Shown here one piece after another: positions 16,297 to 25,113 of a DNA stretch of 64,000 nucleotides. Every line of letters starts with the position of its first letter. Position 1 is the first letter of the stretch. The translations under genes were made by a program, and so were the position numbers. The notes beneath the pieces were generated by a model. The model ran no database searches. It saw only the letters and a program-made list of their open reading frames with translations, and was not told the DNA's origin. Source of the stretch: Dehalococcoidia bacterium. Its GTDB lineage: Bacteria; Chloroflexota; Dehalococcoidia; Tepidiformales; Tepidiformaceae. The stretch is taken from positions 1 through 64,000 of the forward strand of contig JAGQHB010000103.1 of assembly GCA_020432045.1 (NCBI GenBank), in the 5' to 3' direction.

Positions 16297-17589
16297 ATGA
16301 TCCCCCGGTACTCCCGCCCCCAGATGGCCGCGCTTTGGACGGACCAGGCGAAGTTCGAGCGCTGGCTCGACGTTGAGATAGCCGCTGTCGAGGCGTGGGC
16401 CGACCTGGGCCAGGTGCCACGTGAGGCTGCTCAAATCATCCGTCGCGACGCCAGCTTCGACCTCGACAAGGTCAATGAATACATGGCGATCACGCACCAC
16501 GACGTCACAGCCTTTCTTCGGTCGGTTTCCGATTCCCTCGGTGAAGAGGGACGTTATGTGCACTTTGGTCTTACGAGTTCCGACGTCTGGGACACGGCGA
16601 CGGGCCTCCAGCTGCGCGATGCTGTCGACCTGCTGCTCGCCGATATAGATGCGCTCCAGGTCGTGCTCGAACGGCAGGCACGGACCTACCGGGACACGCT
16701 CTGCACGGGTCGCACTCACGGCGTGCACGCGGAGCCCACGACCTTCGGTCTCAAGCTGACCGTCTGGGTCGATGAGATGCGCCGCAACCGCGTGCGGTTG
16801 GAACAGGCGCGGACGGCGATCGCGGTCGGCGCCATCAGCGGCACGGTCGGTACGCATGCCTCTGTGCCGCCGAAACTGGAAGAGATCGTCTGCGAGCAGC
16901 TTGGCCTGGGGGTCGAAGCAGCGTCTACGCAGGTCATCCAGCGCGACCGGCATGCACAATTTGTGACGACGCTCGCGCTCATTGGCGCTTCGTTGGAGAA
17001 ATTTGCGACGGAGATCCGCGCCCTTCAGAAGACCGAAGTGCGCGAAGCCGAGGAGCCCTTCGACGAAGGGCAGACTGGTTCCAGCGCGATGCCGCACAAG
17101 CGCAACCCGGAGAAGTGCGAGCGCATTACAGGCCTCGCGCGGGTCCTCCGCGGGTACGCCTTAACGTCGATGGAAAACATTGCTCTCTGGCATGAACGTG
17201 ACATCAGCCACTCCTCTACCGAGCGCATCATCTTCCCGGACGCGTGCCTGCTGCTGGACTACATGCTGAATATGTTCACCGGCATAATGGATCGGCTGGT
17301 TGTATTTCCCGAGCATATGCGCGAAAACCTCGAACGTTCGTATGGGCTCGTATTTTCCCAGCGGGTGCTGCTCGCGCTCATTGAGACGGGAATGAGCCGC
17401 CAGGACGCATACGCAATCGTGCAGCGCAACGCGATGGCCTCCTGGAACGGGCGAATGCCATTTCTCGACTTGTTGCTGGCGGACCCGGAGGTCGGTGCCA
17501 GGCTGCGCGACGACGAAGTCCGTGCACTGTTCGACTATCAGTTCTACCTGCAGAACATCGGTGCCACCTACGAGCGACTCCGCCTGTGA
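16297..17589 (+). CDS. purB: Adenylosuccinate lyase
   Basis: 430-residue fumarase/aspartase-superfamily lyase acting twice in purine synthesis: SAICAR to AICAR, and adenylosuccinate to AMP. Seen: YSRPQMAALWTDQAKFERWL at the N-terminus, catalytic-His regions THHDVTAFL and GRTHGVHAEPTTFG, and the signature loop SSAMPHKRNPEKCERI. There is no ribosome-binding site in front of the ATG, but TATGCT sits 10 bp upstream (16281-16286), so the transcript may be nearly leaderless. The stop overlaps the next gene's GTG (GTGA). Confidence 0.98.
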   Translation: MIPRYSRPQMAALWTDQAKFERWLDVEIAAVEAWADLGQVPREAAQIIRRDASFDLDKVNEYMAITHHDVTAFLRSVSDSLGEEGRYVHFGLTSSDVWDTATGLQLRDAVDLLLADIDALQVVLERQARTYRDTLCTGRTHGVHAEPTTFGLKLTVWVDEMRRNRVRLEQARTAIAVGAISGTVGTHASVPPKLEEIVCEQLGLGVEAASTQVIQRDRHAQFVTTLALIGASLEKFATEIRALQKTEVREAEEPFDEGQTGSSAMPHKRNPEKCERITGLARVLRGYALTSMENIALWHERDISHSSTERIIFPDACLLLDYMLNMFTGIMDRLVVFPEHMRENLERSYGLVFSQRVLLALIETGMSRQDAYAIVQRNAMASWNGRMPFLDLLLADPEVGARLRDDEVRALFDYQFYLQNIGATYERLRL

Positions 17590-18389
17590 GTAGTGCCGTG
17601 CCGCGGCCCACACAGGTGCCCGTTCGCGCGACCGTTTCCGAGGCGTGGGCGCTTCTGCGCGCACACCCTGCGCGCCTTATGCTACCGCTCTTCGTGGTGG
17701 CCGTCGGAGCCACGGCGGCGGCCGAGGGCGCCCGTGCCTTGGCCTATTTGACCGTCTTCGCCGACGAACCGTTGCTACGGCCCGGCGATGCATCGAGTGT
17801 CGCGAGCAACCGTGTCCTGTTTGTGCTGTTTGTGGCAGCCGCTCTTGAGACGCTCTTCTGGTTGGTCGCGCGGGGAGGGACAATCGTCGCAGTGGCCCGA
17901 ATCAAAAGCGGCAAGCCGGTGGCGCTCGCAGAGTCACTCGACCCGGCCTTTACTCGAATGGGCGGTATCGTTGCCCAGGGCATCATGTGGACCGGCATCC
18001 TTGGAGGACTGCTGCTCTCCTTGTTTGGTGCCATTCTGCTCCCGTACATCGGGGCACGGCTAGCGCTCGGGACCGAAGTACTGCTGCTGGAAGGGCGGTC
18101 GCCCGTGGGAGCCTTCGCGTCCAGTTGGGCGATGATGCGAGGCCGCGTGATAGCGTGGCTGGGAGCCCTCAGCATGGCACTCGCCGCCTGCGTCGTCCCC
18201 GCGTTCGTCGTAGTTGCCGCGCTAGGATTTCTTGTGGGAGGTAACCGCGAGGTTGAAATTGTGAGCACGGCCGTAGCAGCGGTGCTCCTCGCAGCCGCGC
18301 TTGTGCCCGTAGTCGCGTTCCTGACGACGGTGACAACCCTTTTCTATCTCAGGGCCAAGGAGATCGACGGTGGACAACGTACTGCTTGA
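17586..18389 (+). CDS. Polytopic membrane protein inside the purine operon
   Basis: 267 residues with about six hydrophobic helices (near 30-55, 75-100, 125-155, 180-215, 230-255). It resembles the loosely defined bacterial families with a glycerophosphodiester-phosphodiesterase-type membrane domain: the SEAWALLRAHPARLMLPLFVV opening and a mid-protein SPVGAFASSWAMMRGRV element are typical, where an amphipathic SW.L...R segment repeats. It starts with GTG overlapping the purB stop (GTGA) and runs 20 bp into purC, so it is translationally tied to purine genes. No transport or enzymatic motif is seen, and I cannot assign a function. Confidence 0.75.
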   Translation: MSSAVPRPTQVPVRATVSEAWALLRAHPARLMLPLFVVAVGATAAAEGARALAYLTVFADEPLLRPGDASSVASNRVLFVLFVAAALETLFWLVARGGTIVAVARIKSGKPVALAESLDPAFTRMGGIVAQGIMWTGILGGLLLSLFGAILLPYIGARLALGTEVLLLEGRSPVGAFASSWAMMRGRVIAWLGALSMALAACVVPAFVVVAALGFLVGGNREVEIVSTAVAAVLLAAALVPVVAFLTTVTTLFYLRAKEIDGGQRTA

Positions 18390-19254
18390 ATCAGACCTTC
18401 CGAACCGGGCACATCGCGGCAAGGTGCGCGACACATACGACCTCGGTGACCGTCTGCTGATCGTCGCGACGGACCGCATTTCGGCGTTCGACGTCGTGCT
18501 GCCGGCCGGTATCCCTCGGAAAGGGGAGGTGCTGACGCGCCTGTCTGCCTGGTGGTTCGGGCGCATCGCCAGTGTGGTGCCGCATCACTTCATCTCGCTG
18601 ATCACGAAGGAGAACGCGGGCGAAGTGCCGTTGCCGCTGGATGAGCGCTACTACGGTAGGTCGATGCTCGTCCGGAAAGCCAAACGCATCGACGCGGAGT
18701 GCATCGTCCGCGGCTACATATCCGGTTCTGGGTGGAAGGACTACCAGAGCAGCGGCACCGTCTCGGGTATCCGTCTTCCCGAAGGGCTCAGTGAATCGGA
18801 CCGGCTGGCGGAGCCCATCTTTACACCGACGACAAAATCAGAAGTCCATGACGAGCCGATCACCTTCGAGCAGCTCACGGAACAGTTCGGGGAGGAACAT
18901 GCGAACGCAATGCGGGTCCGATCCCTGGCTACGTACGGCTATGCGCGCCAGGTCGCGGAAGAGCGGGGCATCCTGATAGCCGACACCAAGTTCGAGTTCG
19001 GCATCTGGAACGAAGAAGTGATCCTCATCGACGAAGTGCTGACCCCGGACAGCAGCCGCTTCTGGCCGGTCGACCGGTACCGGCCGGGCGGTTCACAGCC
19101 GAGCTTCGACAAGCAACCAGTCCGTGACTGGCTCGCGGCATCAGGGTGGAAAGACGGCGATCCGATCCCCGGAATGCCGGCTGAGGTTGTCGCTGCCACA
19201 ACGGAACGGTACATGACGGTGTACAAGATGCTGACGGGCGAGGAACTCGACTGA
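18370..19254 (+). CDS. purC: SAICAR synthetase (phosphoribosylaminoimidazole-succinocarboxamide synthase)
   Basis: 294-residue enzyme joining CAIR and aspartate with ATP. Signatures: HRGKVRDTYDLGDRLLIVATDRISAFDVVLP, the loop RKAKRIDAECIVRGYISGSGWKDY (split here only by description), and DTKFEFGIWNEEVILIDEVLTPDSSRFWP near the C-terminal third. The length is that of the longer, yeast-ADE1-like form rather than the 237-residue E. coli form. GTG at 18370 with AAGGAG about 8 nt upstream fixes the start inside the preceding membrane-protein gene. purS starts 2 bp after the stop. Confidence 0.97.
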   Translation: MDNVLLESDLPNRAHRGKVRDTYDLGDRLLIVATDRISAFDVVLPAGIPRKGEVLTRLSAWWFGRIASVVPHHFISLITKENAGEVPLPLDERYYGRSMLVRKAKRIDAECIVRGYISGSGWKDYQSSGTVSGIRLPEGLSESDRLAEPIFTPTTKSEVHDEPITFEQLTEQFGEEHANAMRVRSLATYGYARQVAEERGILIADTKFEFGIWNEEVILIDEVLTPDSSRFWPVDRYRPGGSQPSFDKQPVRDWLAASGWKDGDPIPGMPAEVVAATTERYMTVYKMLTGEELD

Positions 19255-19255
19255 C

Positions 19256-19573
19256 ATGGCCAAAGATTCAAAGAAGCATAAGCAGGCGAAGTCACCGAAG
19301 GAACAGGAGTTCCTGGCACGTGTCTATGTGTCGCTCAAGCCGACGGTCAACGACCCGGAGGGCAACACGATCGCGAGTGCACTGGACTCGCTTGGCTTTG
19401 GCGGTATTGACTCCGTGCGGGCGGGGAAGTACTTCCAGGTTAGACTGCGCGCTCCGGGACCGAAGGAAGCAAAGAAGTCGGTCGACCAGATGTGTTCGCG
19501 CCTGCTGGCCAATCCCGTGATCGAGGCCTATAGGTTTGACGTCGACGTCGATGGTAACGATCGCCGGCCCTAA
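19256..19573 (+). CDS. purS: PurS subunit of FGAM synthase
   Basis: 105-residue small subunit that links PurQ (glutaminase) and small PurL in formylglycinamidine ribonucleotide synthase. The core matches the family: ARVYVSLKPTVNDPEGNTIASALDSLGF, then VRAGKYFQVRL and a C-terminal NPVIEAYRFDV. A Lys-rich stretch of about 20 residues is added at the N-terminus. purQ and purL, normally next, are absent; the following gene faces the other way, so the other subunits must be encoded elsewhere. The stop overlaps the converging gene's stop (CTAA). Confidence 0.95.
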   Translation: MAKDSKKHKQAKSPKEQEFLARVYVSLKPTVNDPEGNTIASALDSLGFGGIDSVRAGKYFQVRLRAPGPKEAKKSVDQMCSRLLANPVIEAYRFDVDVDGNDRRP

Positions 19574-21129
19574 TCGGGACGGCAGCCAGAATCGTTGAGC
19601 ATCTTCGAAGTTGCCACTGCCTGCGCCACGATCCATGCATCGAAGGCCGTGGCGCGATTGATGGAAGAGAAGTACGCGACGTAGCAGGCTTGCAGCTTGG
19701 CTGTCGAGTTCCAGGGCAGGCGCGACCCGTCCCGGCTGGCGAGCCAGGCATAGACGGTATTAAGTTTGTCGGTCGGCGACAGGGCCGCCTCGATTGGGTA
19801 GCCCGGGTCTGGCGGACTCCAGAGGTCGCGATAGTAAAGCTTTGTGCCCATCGTCGCCTCCGCCCATGTCTCGCGATCATCAAACTCGCCTGGCCATGCA
19901 GCCTTGAACACGAAGATTGCACTCCCCTCGTTCAGGGCACCGGCTGGTCCCCGATTAACGCAGTTGAACGAGTGGAAAGCCTCATGCGCGAGAACGTTGC
20001 GGGTTTCGGTTGGGTTGAGACCCGCAAACGAACCCGGAGCAAGCCAGACCTGGTTGCACGCCCCGAAGAAGCCTGATCCTTCAAGTGACACCCGCGTGTA
20101 AGCGAAGATCTCCGCATAGAAGCCAAGATTCGAGTTCGCGAGGATAGCCTCCACAGCATGAAGGAGCTGGGCGCGCGCGCCACCGCTCGCGTTACTGTCG
20201 AGCAACAGGGCAGCGAGTGCTGAGCGCTGCTGCGATCCGAGCGCGGCTACCGCCGCGTTGATGGTCGAAATGGTCGATTTTTCGGCCCATATACGGACGG
20301 ACTCACGGCTAGAACAATCCATCGCGGCCCCGAGCGACTGCGTGCACGGAGAAGGGTCTTGGGGAAGAGGTGCGGACGCACAGGCCTCCCCATTCTCCGC
20401 CACTAGGAAAGAGCCCGACCAATCCGTGAGGGACTGATAGTTTGCATCCGTGAGGCGAACGCGCAGTTCCATCCTCGTGTCAGACCAAAGCAGGTGGGAG
20501 ATCTTTGCGATGTCCACGACAGCGGCAGTGCCGGACCAGACGACTTCGGTGTCAAAGTGGATGGAGACCGCACCCGACCCTTGATGCTGGAAATTGAGAT
20601 GCATACCGGAGAAGTTGGCGGTTGCCATCCCAGTGCCGAAGACGGTGAGGGTGCGTTCGGCGGGCGTACCGGTACGAAGTACGCAAGCGGGGGCGACCGG
20701 GTCAACTGTCCGGATCGACGGGAGTTCGGAAGGCGGCGGCATCGGCGGCTGAGGAGTACCTGAAGTCGGATTGTAAAGGTGCCAGCCTCGTTCCGCAGTC
20801 CACACCTGTCCGGCAAGCGGGTCCAAATAGAACCCCCCACCCTTGCTGCCATAGTCGAGCTGATTCACCCAGAGTGGTGCAAACGCTCGCGGTGGTTGTG
20901 GGGCAAACACATGCCAGCCGCGCTCACCCGTCCAGACTTGGTTAGAAACGGAGTCCCAGTAGAAACCGCCACCTGCCGAGCCGTATTGAAGGTCGTTTAC
21001 CCACAAGGGCGCTGCAGCGGATGCATTTCCCGGTTTGGCACTAATGCTGGCCAAAGAAGCTGCGGCCAAAAACGCCAACAGGAGCGTCCATCGCGCAACA
21101 GCAAGAAATCGAACGCGATGACGTTGCAT
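19570..21129 (-). CDS. Secreted protein with twin N-terminal repeats and HExxH metallopeptidase-like domain
   Basis: 519 residues from ATG 21129. A signal peptide (basic RHRVR, hydrophobic core, likely cleavage after SAKPGNASA) leads into two tandem ~37-residue repeats at about 40-77 and 84-121, both starting APLWVN and sharing YGS.GGGFY, QVWT.ERGWH. A Pro-rich linker and a beta-rich, perhaps Ig/IPT-like domain follow, then a helical C-terminal domain with HEAFH at 382-386 and a downstream NEG whose Glu (401) fits a third zinc ligand, as in gluzincins. Six or more Cys suit an exported fold. The combination suggests a cell-surface-binding metallopeptidase, but the family is not recognised. Codon starts upstream to 21213 precede the signal peptide and are unlikely. 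Confidence 0.78.
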   Translation of the reverse strand: MQRHRVRFLAVARWTLLLAFLAAASLASISAKPGNASAAAPLWVNDLQYGSAGGGFYWDSVSNQVWTGERGWHVFAPQPPRAFAPLWVNQLDYGSKGGGFYLDPLAGQVWTAERGWHLYNPTSGTPQPPMPPPSELPSIRTVDPVAPACVLRTGTPAERTLTVFGTGMATANFSGMHLNFQHQGSGAVSIHFDTEVVWSGTAAVVDIAKISHLLWSDTRMELRVRLTDANYQSLTDWSGSFLVAENGEACASAPLPQDPSPCTQSLGAAMDCSSRESVRIWAEKSTISTINAAVAALGSQQRSALAALLLDSNASGGARAQLLHAVEAILANSNLGFYAEIFAYTRVSLEGSGFFGACNQVWLAPGSFAGLNPTETRNVLAHEAFHSFNCVNRGPAGALNEGSAIFVFKAAWPGEFDDRETWAEATMGTKLYYRDLWSPPDPGYPIEAALSPTDKLNTVYAWLASRDGSRLPWNSTAKLQACYVAYFSSINRATAFDAWIVAQAVATSKMLNDSGCRPD

Positions 21130-21614
21130 GACGGATTCCGTTCGCCGGGATGCAGCCCGGGGCTGGTGCCGCGAGACTAACCGATCGGAAACGTGAATAA
21201 CAGGACGAACCAACGGGCGTGGTCGCGGTCCGTTTCCGGACTAGCGCTCACGCCCGCGAGGCATGGGGATCCTCGTAACCGGGTTGCCGGGCCGTCCAAC
21301 GGAGTATGTCGATTACTTCGCCGGGTCGGAACCGGTCCTCCGCCCGTCGACGTGGGAGGCGGACTGCGCGCTCTTCATGTTTCTCTGTCCGGACGCGACC
21401 ATAAATGTCCCTCCACGGTTGTTCGGGCTTTCGGTGGGCGGCCCATCAAGCCCGCTGACCGCCGTAACCGAACCGCCCTGAGCAACTTCAACATCCGAGA
21501 GTGACGGCTAATCGCCTGGCCGGGAGCGTGTCGCCTCGCAGCCCGGCGGGCCTAGAATCCTGACCGTGCGCAACGGGTGCTTCTAAGACAGTCAGTCCTT
21601 GCCGCCGAAGGCCG
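21130..21614. other. 485-bp intergenic region, nothing recognised
   Basis: It lies upstream of the secreted protein gene (minus) and downstream of the AAA+ ATPase gene (minus). Short open frames exist (for example 21263-21481, plus) but have no family resemblance or ribosome-binding site. I see no tRNA, riboswitch fold, strong hairpin with T-tract, or repeats. It presumably holds the promoter of the secreted protein gene. Confidence 0.5.
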
Positions 21615-23006
21615 TTAAGCCCAGGTCCCCGCGTTCGAAGCGAAATACACCTCGCAGGCGCGGCGGCACGCATTGGGGTCGAGAACAGGCGGGCGCTTCA
21701 CAAATCGTGCTTCTTCGATGATGAGCTGGAGGATGTCACGTGGGTGGCAGCTTCGGGGGTTGGCGGCGCTGGCCGTGTGGACGAGGTCAACGGCAGCCTC
21801 AACGGTGCCTTCCGGGGTCTCGACGCCCATCGCATCCGCGAATCGGCGGAAGATTTCGGCCATCTGTTGGGGTGTCGGTTCGGGAATCCTGATCTTGTAG
21901 GGAATACGCCGAAGGTGCGCTTCTTCGAGCATTGATCGCGGTTCGAGGTTCGTGCTGAAACAGATCGTGCTGCGGAACGGGAAGGTGATCCGCTCTCCGG
22001 TGACCAGGGTTGTTGTGTCTTCGCCGCGTTCGAGTGCGGCGATCCAGCGGTTCAGCAGCTGGTGTGGCGCCACAGCCTGTCGGCCGAAGTCGTCGATCGT
22101 GAGGAGCCCACCATGCGCCTTGAGGTGCGGCGGCGCCTGGTGATAGCCAACGGCCGAATCATAGGCGAGGTCGAGGTCTTCGGGCCGGAGTTCACCGCCG
22201 ACGAACACGAACGGACGCCGAATCCGCACCCAGCGGCGATCGACGCTTGAATTCGAATCGACCGAGTCCTCACCTTCGACGACGACGTGCACGAGGTCGT
22301 CGTAGAGCTTGATGATGTGGCCGCTGACGAAAATGGCGTAGGGGAGCATTGTGACCCCGAACATCGCTTCGCTGCAGAGTTCGAGGATCGTCGTCTTCCC
22401 GTTTCCCGGGGCTCCCCAGAGGAGTGCTGGACGGCCCGAGGTGAGCGCCAGGCAGACCTTGGCGACGATGTCACGGGCGAGGACCAACTGCTGGAGGGCG
22501 CGCGCGAGCCGCACCGGGTCCGGTGCGCCGGCTTCCTGGTCGTCTTCGAGTAGCCGGAAGTATTCCGTGATTGGCACCGGACATGGACCGACGTAGCGGC
22601 TGCGGGTGAAGGCGTTGTCGGCCTCCCGCATCCCGGCTTCCGTGAGCCGGTACTGCCACTCGGACTCGAGCCGGCCGGATGCCGCTGTCGTCTCGACCCA
22701 GCGCGTGCGCTTCAGCTCGTCAAGCACTGTCCGGATGACGGCTGGCGGGATCCGCGTCGCCTGTGAGAGGCCCATTGGCGTGGGGACGGCTATCCGGTAG
22801 AGCGTCTTCAGCAGAAGGTCTTCTACGAAGCGATCGGGCAGACCGAGATCTTCGGGGTGCGTCGGCGCCGGTGGGAGTGTCGGAAGGACATGCAGAGGCG
22901 TGTTGACAGGTCGCTGCGGTGGTGCCTGGGGCTCGGGCGCGCGCTGGCGGTCCGGTTCCCGCGCGAACGCGAGGTTGCCATATGTATCCCCACCCGACGT
23001 TTCCAT
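21615..23006 (-). CDS. AAA+ ATPase with N-terminal winged-helix-like region
   Basis: 463 residues. A Pro-rich N-terminus (1-50) precedes a helical region resembling a winged helix (about 55-125, GLSQATRIPPAVIRTVLDEL). The AAA+ domain has Walker A GAPGNGKTT (about 193), Walker B LLTIDDFG, a sensor-1-like ICFSTNLEPRS and an Arg-finger-like LRRIPYKIRIPEP, with a lid domain at the C-terminus. This architecture is that of the little-studied AAA ATPases common in Chloroflexota and often near pilus or secretion genes; no such genes are here. It follows GNAT, Nudix and HEAT genes on the same strand with a 66-bp gap. Confidence 0.82.
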   Translation of the reverse strand: METSGGDTYGNLAFAREPDRQRAPEPQAPPQRPVNTPLHVLPTLPPAPTHPEDLGLPDRFVEDLLLKTLYRIAVPTPMGLSQATRIPPAVIRTVLDELKRTRWVETTAASGRLESEWQYRLTEAGMREADNAFTRSRYVGPCPVPITEYFRLLEDDQEAGAPDPVRLARALQQLVLARDIVAKVCLALTSGRPALLWGAPGNGKTTILELCSEAMFGVTMLPYAIFVSGHIIKLYDDLVHVVVEGEDSVDSNSSVDRRWVRIRRPFVFVGGELRPEDLDLAYDSAVGYHQAPPHLKAHGGLLTIDDFGRQAVAPHQLLNRWIAALERGEDTTTLVTGERITFPFRSTICFSTNLEPRSMLEEAHLRRIPYKIRIPEPTPQQMAEIFRRFADAMGVETPEGTVEAAVDLVHTASAANPRSCHPRDILQLIIEEARFVKRPPVLDPNACRRACEVYFASNAGTWA

Positions 23007-23072
23007 GCAGCCGCCCCCCGGGAGTGCGATCCTGTGAGGTTAGTTTCGGCTGCGCACCCGGTTATCAGCAGG

Positions 23073-23666
23073 TCAAGAATCTGCAGATTCGGTGTCAGTG
23101 CTGGCCGGCGCACGCGGCTCAGCGACGCTGTCGAATCGCCCTTCGCCATCCCACATGAGCCACCACTCGCGGCGGGCTTCCATACGGACAAACCACTCCG
23201 GGTCCCGGTAGACGCGGGCTGAATCGTCGAACCCGGCACGGTGGAAGCTGCGAAGCGCACGCTCGTTCCATTCGAGCGTGTGGAGCACGAGCACGCGGAA
23301 CGGGTAGGTTGCCCAGAGGTGGCGCAGGAAGGCGACCATGAGCGCTGACCCGGCGCCGCGGCCTCGCGCTGCCGGGTCACCGAGAATCATCCCGAGTTCG
23401 GCGGACTCCCGGCCGGCAGAAGCGTTGTAGTACATGATGCTTCCGACGTGGTAGCCGTCGCCATCGTCGATCGAGAAGGACTCGTGCGAGCCCGAATGGA
23501 ACGCGACCTCCAATTCGGTACGGGCGACGTAGTCATCGAAGGAGATGGCCAGCGGGGGCTGACCCTCATAGCGCGCGAGAGCAGGGTCCCGGCGCCAGGC
23601 GTAGTCGTTTACGAGGTCCGATTCGACCCGGGGCCGAATAAGGAACTCCCCGGCGCGAGCGATCAC
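23073..23666 (-). CDS. GNAT-family N-acetyltransferase
   Basis: About 197 residues, RimJ/RimL-like. Seen: FLIRPRVESDLVNDYAWRRDP at the start, beta-4 SAELGMILGDPAARGRG with the acetyl-CoA pyrophosphate loop RGRGAG, and VLHTLEWNERALRSFHRAGF, the typical C-terminal N-x-x-x-x-x-x-Y/F-E-K-x-G-F-like segment. The substrate is unknown. GTG at 23666 was chosen because the family fold starts right after it; an alternative TTG at 23705 overlaps the Nudix stop (TTGA). It is third in a HEAT-Nudix-GNAT run. Confidence 0.82.
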   Translation of the reverse strand: MIARAGEFLIRPRVESDLVNDYAWRRDPALARYEGQPPLAISFDDYVARTELEVAFHSGSHESFSIDDGDGYHVGSIMYYNASAGRESAELGMILGDPAARGRGAGSALMVAFLRHLWATYPFRVLVLHTLEWNERALRSFHRAGFDDSARVYRDPEWFVRMEARREWWLMWDGEGRFDSVAEPRAPASTDTESADS

Positions 23667-23701
23667 TTCGTGGCGGCGGCGATGGCTCGATGGTCCGGCA
23701 C

Positions 23702-24133
23702 TCAAGGGGGTGCCACCAACAGGCCGGCCGCGGCTTCCACCACGGCGCGCTCGCCTGGGTATGTGAGCCGGCGGAGGGCCTCCGGGAAGGAGACCCACTC
23801 AACGACGTCGAATTCATGGTCATGGTCTGCGACGTTCCCGCCTGCCGGATGCATCAACCAGTGGTGTACACGCTTGTGGACGCGCCCGCCATCGGCAGAG
23901 AACCAGTAGTCGATGACCTTGATTGGTTGGCCGATGTGGACGACAAGGCCGGTCTCTTCCTGCACCTCGCGGACGGCTGTTTCTTCGAGCGATTCGCCAG
24001 GGTCGGGCGTGCCCTTGGGAAGGACCCAGAGCTGCTCGCGCTGGCGTCCGCAGAGCACCAACTCCAGCGCATCCGGCTGGCCGCGGAACACGACTCCGCC
24101 TGCCGAGACCGCGTCGCGGACGTGCCTGCTCAT
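23702..24133 (-). CDS. Nudix hydrolase
   Basis: 143 residues with a complete Nudix box: GTPDPGESLEETAVREVQ followed by EETGL, matching G-x5-E-x7-R-E-U-x-E-E-x-G-U. The N-terminal SAGGVVFRG and the late VHHWLMHPAGG strand are typical of small, Ap4A-like or general housecleaning Nudix enzymes that hydrolyse nucleoside diphosphates linked to another moiety. The exact substrate cannot be read. ATG at 24133 overlaps the HEAT-repeat gene's stop (ATGA). Confidence 0.93.
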   Translation of the reverse strand: MSRHVRDAVSAGGVVFRGQPDALELVLCGRQREQLWVLPKGTPDPGESLEETAVREVQEETGLVVHIGQPIKVIDYWFSADGGRVHKRVHHWLMHPAGGNVADHDHEFDVVEWVSFPEALRRLTYPGERAVVEAAAGLLVAPP

Positions 24134-25071
24134 AGCCCGATCCTGGAGGCGAGCAGGTCCTTGTCCTCGTGGTACTTGGCATCTTCGATCGCTTCTTCAA
24201 TTGCGTCCGCCACTGGGCCTTCTTCGTCAGCATCGATCCTCTGCAGCACCTCGACCGCTTCCTCACCGCCGATGGCGCCGAGGGCCGAAATTGCCGCGAT
24301 GACGACCTCGTCGTCTTCGTCGGCGAGCAGGTCCTTCAGCTGTTCGATTCCCGCTTCCGAGCCGATGAGTCCGATCGCATTGGCGGTCTGGAAGCGCATT
24401 TCCGGGTCCTCAGATGTGGCAGTCTCCTCCAGGAATTCGAGCCAGCGCTCATTGGCAGAAGCGCCCATTGCCCGAACGGCAGCGAGCCGGATGCGGGAGT
24501 CAGCCTCGTAGTAGGCATCGGTAATTGCAATGTCGACCCATGGGAGGCTGCGTGGGCCGAGCGATTCCAGTGCACGGGCGCGGACATCGACGGACTCTTC
24601 GCGCGCTTCCCATACTTCCTTGAGTTGGGAGACAAGCAGGTCGCCCGCTTCGGTGTCGAACCGGCCGAGCTCGCGATCGAGGACAAAGCCTGCAAGTGCT
24701 TCCGCGACTGCGGCACGCACGCCTTCGTCGGGGTCAGAGCGAAGCATCTGGGCGTACAACCGTGCGAGCGCCGTCGAGCGGTTCTCCCAGCCGGCGAGGA
24801 CGGCCATTCGCCGGACGTCAGCGTCTTCGTCTGAGATTGCGACGCGGACAAGGCCGCTGAAATCGAGGTCGACGTTGTCTTCGGCAAGTTCGAGGCTCCG
24901 TTCGAGTACGGACCGGCGCATCTCAACGGGAAGGGATGGCCAGCGTGCGCGGAGGACGGCGCCTTCGGCCCGGCCGAGGTCGGACAACACCGTGAGTTGG
25001 ACCGCGCCCGGTCGCTCGCCGGTCGCGAGCCGTTCGAGCAGCGTTTCGAGGCTAGTAATGGAGGGCGGCAT
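24130..25071 (-). CDS. HEAT-repeat protein
   Basis: 313 residues, acidic, almost wholly helical, made of about seven HEAT/PBS-lyase-type repeats. Clear units are ISDEDADVRRMAVLAGWEN, RSDPDEGVRAAVAEALAGF, EADSRIRLAAVRAMGAS, TSEDPEMRFQTANAIGLIG and ADEDDEVVIAAISALGAIG. Such proteins are adaptors or scaffolds and no enzyme motif is present. It sits 42 bp after plsY and is translationally coupled to the Nudix gene. Confidence 0.85.
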   Translation of the reverse strand: MPPSITSLETLLERLATGERPGAVQLTVLSDLGRAEGAVLRARWPSLPVEMRRSVLERSLELAEDNVDLDFSGLVRVAISDEDADVRRMAVLAGWENRSTALARLYAQMLRSDPDEGVRAAVAEALAGFVLDRELGRFDTEAGDLLVSQLKEVWEAREESVDVRARALESLGPRSLPWVDIAITDAYYEADSRIRLAAVRAMGASANERWLEFLEETATSEDPEMRFQTANAIGLIGSEAGIEQLKDLLADEDDEVVIAAISALGAIGGEEAVEVLQRIDADEEGPVADAIEEAIEDAKYHEDKDLLASRIGL

Positions 25072-25113
25072 GAATCGAGTGTAGCATGCGAGGTTCGGCT
25101 TTTGCTGTTGTAC

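Noticed and set aside
21263-21481. 72-codon plus-strand frame in the 485-bp gap
   Set aside because: No ribosome-binding site, no family resemblance and poor codon use; not enough to call a gene.
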